Source: Corythucha ciliata
Taxonomy: Eukaryota; Arthropoda; Insecta; Hemiptera; Tingidae
DNA: 64,000 nucleotides
Assembly (NCBI GenBank): GCA_038030265.1
Contig: CM075941.1
Location: forward strand, 21,948,001 to 22,012,000
Reading direction: 5' to 3'
The notes under the pieces were generated by a model, which was not told where the DNA came from, did no database searches, and saw only the letters and a program-made list of their open reading frames with translations. Position numbers and translations under genes: made by a program. Below are positions 58,791-64,000 of this stretch, in pieces. How positions within the stretch are numbered: the first letter of the stretch is position 1; each line of letters begins with the position of its first letter.

Positions 58791-59242
58791 CAGGGTGCAG
58801 CAGCATAACTTCCTTTTTTCAAAAATCAATGAAAACTATTGTGTGCATCAGAAAATATATATATATATATATTTTTATAATGTAGGTACATGTCTACAGT
58901 TTTTATTTACATTGTTTTGAAAATCAAATCTGTTAGGTGGCGTCCCCCATTCTCCAAACATTGCGTAAACCGATTTCTGGCGTTTGTCATGGCGATTTGA
59001 AATGGCCGGCACGCTCTCCCGAATTGTGCCCTTTTGATTTTTTTCTACGGTTTTTTTGAAATCCCGTGTTTATGTGAACCGTCCAAGAACCTTACAAGAC
59101 TTGAAGACCAACATCCAAGAAGAAATTGCCAACATAACCTGCTATGCTAACAAGAGTCATATTATAAAAAAAAAATATTTTCTGATGCATACAATAGTTT
59201 TCATTGATTTTTGAAAAAAGGAAGTTATGCTGCCGCACCCTG
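58791..59242 (+). mobile_element. mariner-like element with transposase remnant
   Basis: Ends CAGGGTGCAGCAGCATAACT and AGTTATGCTGCCGCACCCTG form ~70 bp TIRs, flanked by TA (58789-58790, 59243-59244). The interior (59000-59155) encodes KWPARSPELCPFDFFL and, after a one-base T-run shift near 59059, FLKSRVYVNRPRTLQDLKTN and IQEEIANIT. These match the C-terminal catalytic stretch of Tc1/mariner transposases, with the SP-L-P-D word. Most of the transposase is deleted. The empty site is in unit 2 at 61011-61016. Confidence 0.85.
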
Positions 59243-59599
59243 TATTTCCGAAAAGCGAGTAGGTTTTCCGACTGCCGCTCCAAGGAAATGCGAAATGCCT
59301 AGAAGGGAATAGAGGGAGGGTTAGGAAACGAGACAAGTGACCCGCTCTACGGCATAGCCCCCGCTATGTGCCATTCGTTTTTTAAAGTCACTTTTCGGCT
59401 GTACGCAACACATAATTCGAAGTGGACTTCGATACCAAGCGTTTTATTACCGAAGAAGATCCCTGAAATTTAGCACATGGGCTATGAAAGTTACAATATG
59501 TCTCATATTTTCTCTGTTTCTTGAGTCGTCCAAATACATTTTCAAGAAAACTAAAACGCAAATTTTGATGTAATAATCATCGCCTTGTTTTGTTGAAAC

Positions 59600-59961
59600 C
59601 AACGATGTATAAACCTGGAAACGCTCGCAGCGGACTGGAGGGGCAGGTCGTCCCCTGATAAACAATCACCCTGTCACTCTCCTTGTGTAGTAATGGCAAC
59701 ACAACTCTCTTCCGGTACTTACTTTGAAACTCCACCCCTCTCATCCACTTTAGGAGCTAATTTGATGGCTATTCTTTATCAGCAGTTAAAGACCAGCTGA
59801 TAATAGCCATCAAATAAGCTCCCATAGTGGATGAGAGGGGTGGAGTTTCAAAAGAAGTGCCATATTGTCATAACTACACAAGGAGAGGGACAGGGTGATT
59901 GTTTACCAGGGGACGACCTGCCCCCTTCAGTCCTCTGTGAGCAATCGTTTATATATCGTTG
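59600..59961. mobile_element. Foldback/hAT-like element, 362 bp, 8 bp TSD
   Basis: CAACGATGTATAAAC at the left and the inverse ending ATATATCGTTG at the right open ~170 bp arms. These include GGTCGTCCCCTG, AACAATCACCCTGTC and CTCCACCCCTCTCATCCACT. GTTGAAAC is duplicated on both sides (59592-59599, 59962-59969). Unit 2 has one GTTGAAAC followed by AAGGCTAGCTGATATGAAT (61330-61360), the empty site. The 8 bp TSD suggests hAT-type mobilisation. Non-coding. Confidence 0.88.
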
Positions 59962-60072
59962 GTTGAAACAAGCCTAGCTGATATGAATAAGATTTTATCG
60001 TTAGATAAAACTAAAAAAAAAGTTTACTCACTGACCAGAAAGGGAGGTTTTTATTTTTGAATTTATTTATAT

Positions 60073-61440
60073 CATAGAGGTAGAATACATGGAGGGAACC
60101 TTGATTGGGAAGGGGTGTTGGAGGGGGGGCATATGGACCACATAGATGAAGTGCGGTAGTGCGGGGGTGTCCCTTATTTTTATAACCTGCACAACGTAAA
60201 CTTCCTAAAAAACAAAATTGTAATCTTTTATTTGTAATCATTCCCGTTGGCTTAATTAATTCCTTAACATCTGTGATATTCGTGCGCATTCATTTTATTA
60301 ATTTTTTAAACTTAAAATTTTAAATCCAAACGGTTCGTCCCACCATGCACAATGAAATTGTTGAGTTCAGTGAATCACTTCGTTTTTCACGCGTCATGAA
60401 GAATATGAACTTTAGTTGATGAAACGGTTTTTGCCTTTCTCCCGTCTTGCACCTATTCGTGGAGTTCCGAGACCCCGATATGAGGCCTAACATCTAGTGT
60501 AGATCTATTGTAGCTCTCCATGAACTTATAATGAATATAAAACTACCAAGAACTTCGCCGGTCGCTTCCCACCCGTTGGAACGGTACTCGGGCGCATACG
60601 TTGACGTCTGAACTGCAACACTGCATACGCTCGTGCTCTGGAGCCGAGTTTCTTCAGTTCAAAGCTCAGTGGGACGAAAGATGAACGATCAAACACGCCT
60701 GCGCCTGCTTCGGCCGAATGAACCGAAAAGATCCATTCTATTCGATCCTGAAAAGGCTTTACACGGCAAAGGACGCGGTTCCTTTAAATTTCTCAATATG
60801 GGATCATTCGTCCCTCTTCTGAACTGCTAGGGCGTGCACGTCCGACCGGAGCGTCGGCCGAATGAACGCGGTTTAGAGGAGCACAGTTGCTAGTATCGCA
60901 CGAACCACCACCGCCCGGATCAGCCGCTCTTTTCATGAATCGCGGCGTTTACGAGATACAAAGAACCGCTACCACACGTTCGTATGGGCTGCGAAGAAGA
61001 AAGAACCGTTTGTATTTCCGAAAAGTGAGGAGGTTTTCCGATTACCGCTGAGGGAGATTGAGGACACGAGACGAGTGACCCACTCTACGGCATAGCCCCT
61101 GCCATGTGCCATTCGTTTTTCAAAGTCACTCTTGGGCTGTACACAACACATAATTGGAAGTGGACTTCGACACCGAGCGTTTTATTACCGAAGAAGATTC
61201 CTGAAATTTAGCACACGGGCTCTGAAAGTTACAATATGTCTCGTATTTTCTCTGTTTCTTGAATCGTCCAAATACATTTTCAAGAAAACTAAAACGCAAA
61301 TTTTGGTGTAATAATAATCCCCTTGTTTTGTTGAAACAAGGCTAGCTGATATGAATCAGGTTTTATCGTTAGATAAACTAAAAAAAAAAGTTCACTCACT
61401 GACCAGAAAGGGAGGTTTTCATTTTTTAATTTATTTATAT
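60073..61440 (+). repeat. Tandem segmental duplication, unit 2
   Basis: Head-to-tail copy of unit 1 without the two insertions. The extra ~220 bp (60630-60850) starts and ends near TCGGCCGAATGAAC, present at about 60711 and 60853. Recombination between these short repeats could explain a loss in unit 1, but only in part. The unit's start (CATAGAGG...CATGGAGGGA) is inversely related to sequence just past its end (CTCCCTCCATG...CTCTATG, 61494-61519), so the duplicated unit may itself be a terminal-inverted-repeat element. Confidence 0.88.
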
Positions 61441-61640
61441 TAATGGACAGTCATATTATAACCTATTCATATGCCGTCATATTGGAGCAAGACTCCCTCC
61501 ATGTTATATTATCTCTATGATTTATATTAATGGACAGTCATATTATAATCCATTCATATGCCGTCATATTGGAGCAAGACTCACTCCACGTTATGTTATC
61601 TCTATGGTTCAACCATAGAGATGGAGTGTTTTCCATTATC
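61434..61640. repeat. 87 bp tandem duplication and nested ATAGAG palindromes
   Basis: ATTTATATTAATGGACAGTC recurs 87 bp later (landmarks 61441 and 61528), with CATATGCCGTCATATTGGAG in both. Then ATCTCTATGGTTCAACCATAGAGAT and CCATTATCTCTATGG (given in part) form small palindromes at 61598-61640. CTCTATG words here are the inverse of the start of the segmental duplication units. Confidence 0.75.
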
Positions 61641-61916
61641 TCTATGGAAAACACAATACCATGAATGAACAATTTTTCATCGTAACAACAAACAAACGTG
61701 AAATGCGGTCACTACTTCAGGTTCAGAACTGCAGATTATGGGTTTATTTCTAGTTGCCTAGAGCCTCTTTATCAGTATTTTTTTTTTTTTTTCAAATTGC
61801 TAGCATTAATACGAGTGTATTTTGGTTTTTAATACTACATGATTTTTTGAGTTGTTCGTTTATTTCGAGTCTACAATTACACTTCCTTCGCGTGCTTCTT
61901 ATTCAAAGTCAGAAAA

Positions 61917-62042
61917 ATGCGATACTATTGCTGCTTCGGTGACTGTACGAGTTCTTCCATTCCGGGTCTACCTGGTTTTGATCCAGCTACTAAATTTATC
62001 CCTTTCCCTCAACCTTACCGGCACTTGACTGAAAACGTCTAA
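61917..62042 (+). CDS. THAP-like zinc-finger N-terminal fragment
   Basis: A 41-codon frame reads MRYYCCFGDCTSSS, then FDPATKFIPFPQP, and stops at TAA 62040. THAP domains start with M-x(2-5)-C-x(2-4)-C and reach an F-x-FP word after about 20-25 residues, as here. The second half (W, C-x2-H and AVPTIF-like residues) is not seen in frame downstream. A downstream frame with ECDKCSTMMGLHVKVPPERR (62070-62140) is open but unrecognised. Fragment, pseudogene or first exon of a THAP gene remain possible. It lies inside the receptor intron on the same strand. Confidence 0.4.
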   Translation: MRYYCCFGDCTSSSIPGLPGFDPATKFIPFPQPYRHLTENV

Positions 62043-62144
62043 ATTGAGGAAAAAGGGAAGAGAAAGTACATGTGAAGGAGTGTGATAAATGCTCAACTAT
62101 GATGGGACTTCATGTTAAGGTGCCGCCGGAACGACGAGTTTTTA

Positions 62145-64000
62145 TCGGTACGTTTCGTGTGACGGAGGCTGAAGAATATAATCAGAATTGAATAACTGGA
62201 AATGTGGTTTTAGTTTGACGGGAATGAGAGAAAAATAAGTTCACTTTACACAGCACAAGACAAGAGTAACCCATAACTTGGCCTAAGCGGGTCGCAAAAC
62301 TGTTGAAGTAGGACTGAAGAGCGCATGAGTGGAAATCGTCTATAAGAAATAACATTATCCCGCCATAGCAACCACACTTGCGGCGTTTTTCTTGCGTTTT
62401 TCACTCACGGCCTCAGGTGATTTTTATAATCGTATGAGGTACCAAATACGGCGCCGATTTGCGTGTTTCTGTACTCATGTTTTATAGTGCCTTAGCAATG
62501 CTTTCTCTCACGCGCTGCTTTTGTTTCTTCTATTTGATTTCCCTCAAATAAAGTTTTGTGGCCGATGGGATATTCTACAGAACAAGTTAAATTAAATAAT
62601 TAATTAATGACTTTTTCTACTTTCGTTCGAAAGAACCTACTTTGCTACTTTCCGTGGAAGATGCAACGAGGATTATTTCTCCTGAGCGTGCGATATGAAA
62701 TTTAAGCGTGAGCAACGGGCCCATTGCTCACGGTTCTACTCCCATTTTTTCCATCGGCCTTCAATCCGAAGCATTGGGGCATGAAAGCCATATTATAACC
62801 TTGTTTTGTTCTCACTCCAATGCACTATAGAGCAGTAAATTGTGCCCTGTGCTGAAGGGCTGGAGGTCAAAACGGAGACTAGTCAGTACTTTCGGTGCAA
62901 TGTTCACGGAGTATTCCGTATCTTAACCGGTCAATAGAAAAAACCTGAAAAACAAATGCTTGAAGGCGTATATAGGAATCCCCTTTGAGACCATGGAAGA
63001 AGAGTGTCTCACTGTTGCCAGTGCAGGCAAAGTGCGCTTGGTAGGAAAGACTCGTTGTTCAAAGAGGCTTTCCACGAGGCTTCAGATTTCCTGTAGAGAG
63101 AGACAATAAAGCTACCGCCTTTGAAGATGTTGACGGGCTATAATCGCTAGATGACTAATCAGATAACAATTGGTTTGTAGTTTCCCTGTCGTGCTCTAGA
63201 CATTTTAGAACGGATTTTCAATACACTAAGTTAGTTGATGTACGCCTCCCCTTCTCCTCCGCTTTCAACCTATCAAAGCCGAACGGAGGCATCTGAGCCC
63301 ACACATAATACAAAACTGTCATCCGAGGGCCGAGGGACACCTGCCTTTTTATGAGAGCCGGTTTGCGAAACATGTCACATCTGCCAGAATATCCGAATGG
63401 CCCACTTGTTTTCGAGTTTATTTTATTTTCATTTATTCATTTTTTTTTTTTTACGAGCGCGCGCGACCCTCATGTGTCAAATACGGCAAAGCAAGGTATT
63501 TTAAAGGATGAAAAAGTTATCACTGAATTTGAAAGTCAACAGAATTGAGGTCGTCGGGCCGCAGAGAGATGTGAATTATCCAAGAACCGAAATACAAGAA
63601 GGGCTCGCGTTACAATTTGTATTTTCCATACCGTTCAAGTTTTTAACTTCTCTTTCCTCAACAAATAGAAAGGCTTGAAACTAGACAAAAGTAAGTCCCA
63701 GAACTTTCCTTCTCTTGTCGTGACTACCCCAAGTTTTAGAATTATTTAAAACCTTTTTTAAGTATGTTTTTATCATCACAAACTTGAGGGACTCGGGGCT
63801 TTGAAACTTGGAACTTGAACGTGTTAACTCTTTCACGGGGATTCAGTTTCATTAAGCCCACAATGAGAACCACTTAGTTTACTTCGCCTCCAACGTGAGC
63901 TGTATTGAAATAAAGGGTAACTCTAACCCTCGGGTTTGGGTAAACTGACGAATGAAATTTATAGCGATTTAATTAAATTCGTTTACCAAACGATAAAATG
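62145..64000. other. Intronic stretch to the window end, no supported feature
   Basis: AT-rich with short frames. No receptor exon, RNA gene or shared repeat family was recognised. Confidence 0.4.

Larger units (their letters stand above)
58103..60072 (+). repeat. Tandem segmental duplication, unit 1
   Basis: Begins CATAGAGGTAGAACATGGAG and ends AATTTATTTATAT, where unit 2 starts with the same words. Shared landmarks: CATTCCCGTTGGCTTAAT, CCAAACGGTTCGTCCCA, GGAGTTCCGAG, CGGGCGCATACGTTGACGT, CGCACGAACCACCACCGCCC, AAAGTTACAATATGTCTC and CACTGACCAGAAAGGGAGG. It carries a mariner-like insertion and a hAT-like insertion that unit 2 lacks. Unit 1 lacks about 220 bp that unit 2 has at 60630-60850. 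No intact gene was recognised in the unit. Confidence 0.9.
54619..64000 (+). other. Large intron of the receptor gene (continues off the window)
   Basis: After the GTGAGT donor no exon encoding the next expected piece (Cys-Tyr...TIDW-like L1 end, then the Cys-rich region) was found on the plus strand. The intron is therefore at least 9.38 kb. It holds the repeats and duplications listed separately. A small exon could have been missed by eye. Confidence 0.6.

Noticed and set aside
58855..58872. AT dinucleotide run as a regulatory site
   Set aside because: A simple microsatellite inside the mariner-like element; a similar AT run is at 7648-7660. No further evidence of function.

Overview
The window looks like nuclear DNA of an invertebrate animal and is almost entirely non-coding. 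Open frames are short. The only clear host exons are split by GT...AG introns. The repeats are eukaryotic: LINE, Penelope, PIF/Harbinger, mariner-like and hAT-like remnants, a solo LTR and many foldback/MITE elements. The insulin-receptor exons and the zinc-finger family at 44-47 kb would fit an arthropod or another invertebrate with a repeat-rich genome; I cannot name the species.

Layout. 0-10 kb: foldback elements and MITEs, a degenerate ~31-36 bp tandem array, tRNA-like pieces and two dead 3' tails of the LINE whose larger copy lies at 49-52 kb. 10-21 kb: a MITE with target-site duplication (TSD), a broken THAP zinc-finger gene, GTGACGT-rich minisatellites, a hAT-like element filled with a degenerate ~30 bp repeat, a long hairpin and a solo LTR. 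21-35 kb: dispersed repeats X, Y and Z, a 1 kb element with an 8-bp TSD, a mariner-type MITE, a Penelope GIY-YIG fragment and a PIF/Harbinger transposase fragment. 36.2-42.7 kb: a large palindrome with arms of about 2.2 kb; five MITEs sit in one arm and are missing from the other. 43-47.4 kb: more dispersed repeats, then a ~3.4 kb minus-strand pseudogene of an uncharacterised zinc-finger family. 49.4-51.9 kb: a 5'-truncated, mutated LINE on the minus strand.

53.8-64 kb: the best-supported host gene, the first two coding exons of an insulin/IGF-type receptor tyrosine kinase on the plus strand (signal peptide and first half of the L1 domain). It is followed by an intron of more than 9.3 kb that runs off the window. 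That intron holds a GTGG-rich array, foldback elements, a head-to-tail tandem duplication of a ~1.4 kb unit (mariner-like and hAT-like insertions only in the first copy) and a THAP-like fragment.

Nothing here forms an operon or multi-gene pathway. The strongest unusual features are the palindrome, several insertions whose empty sites also lie in the window, and families of degenerate ~30 bp repeats that recur in both orientations.
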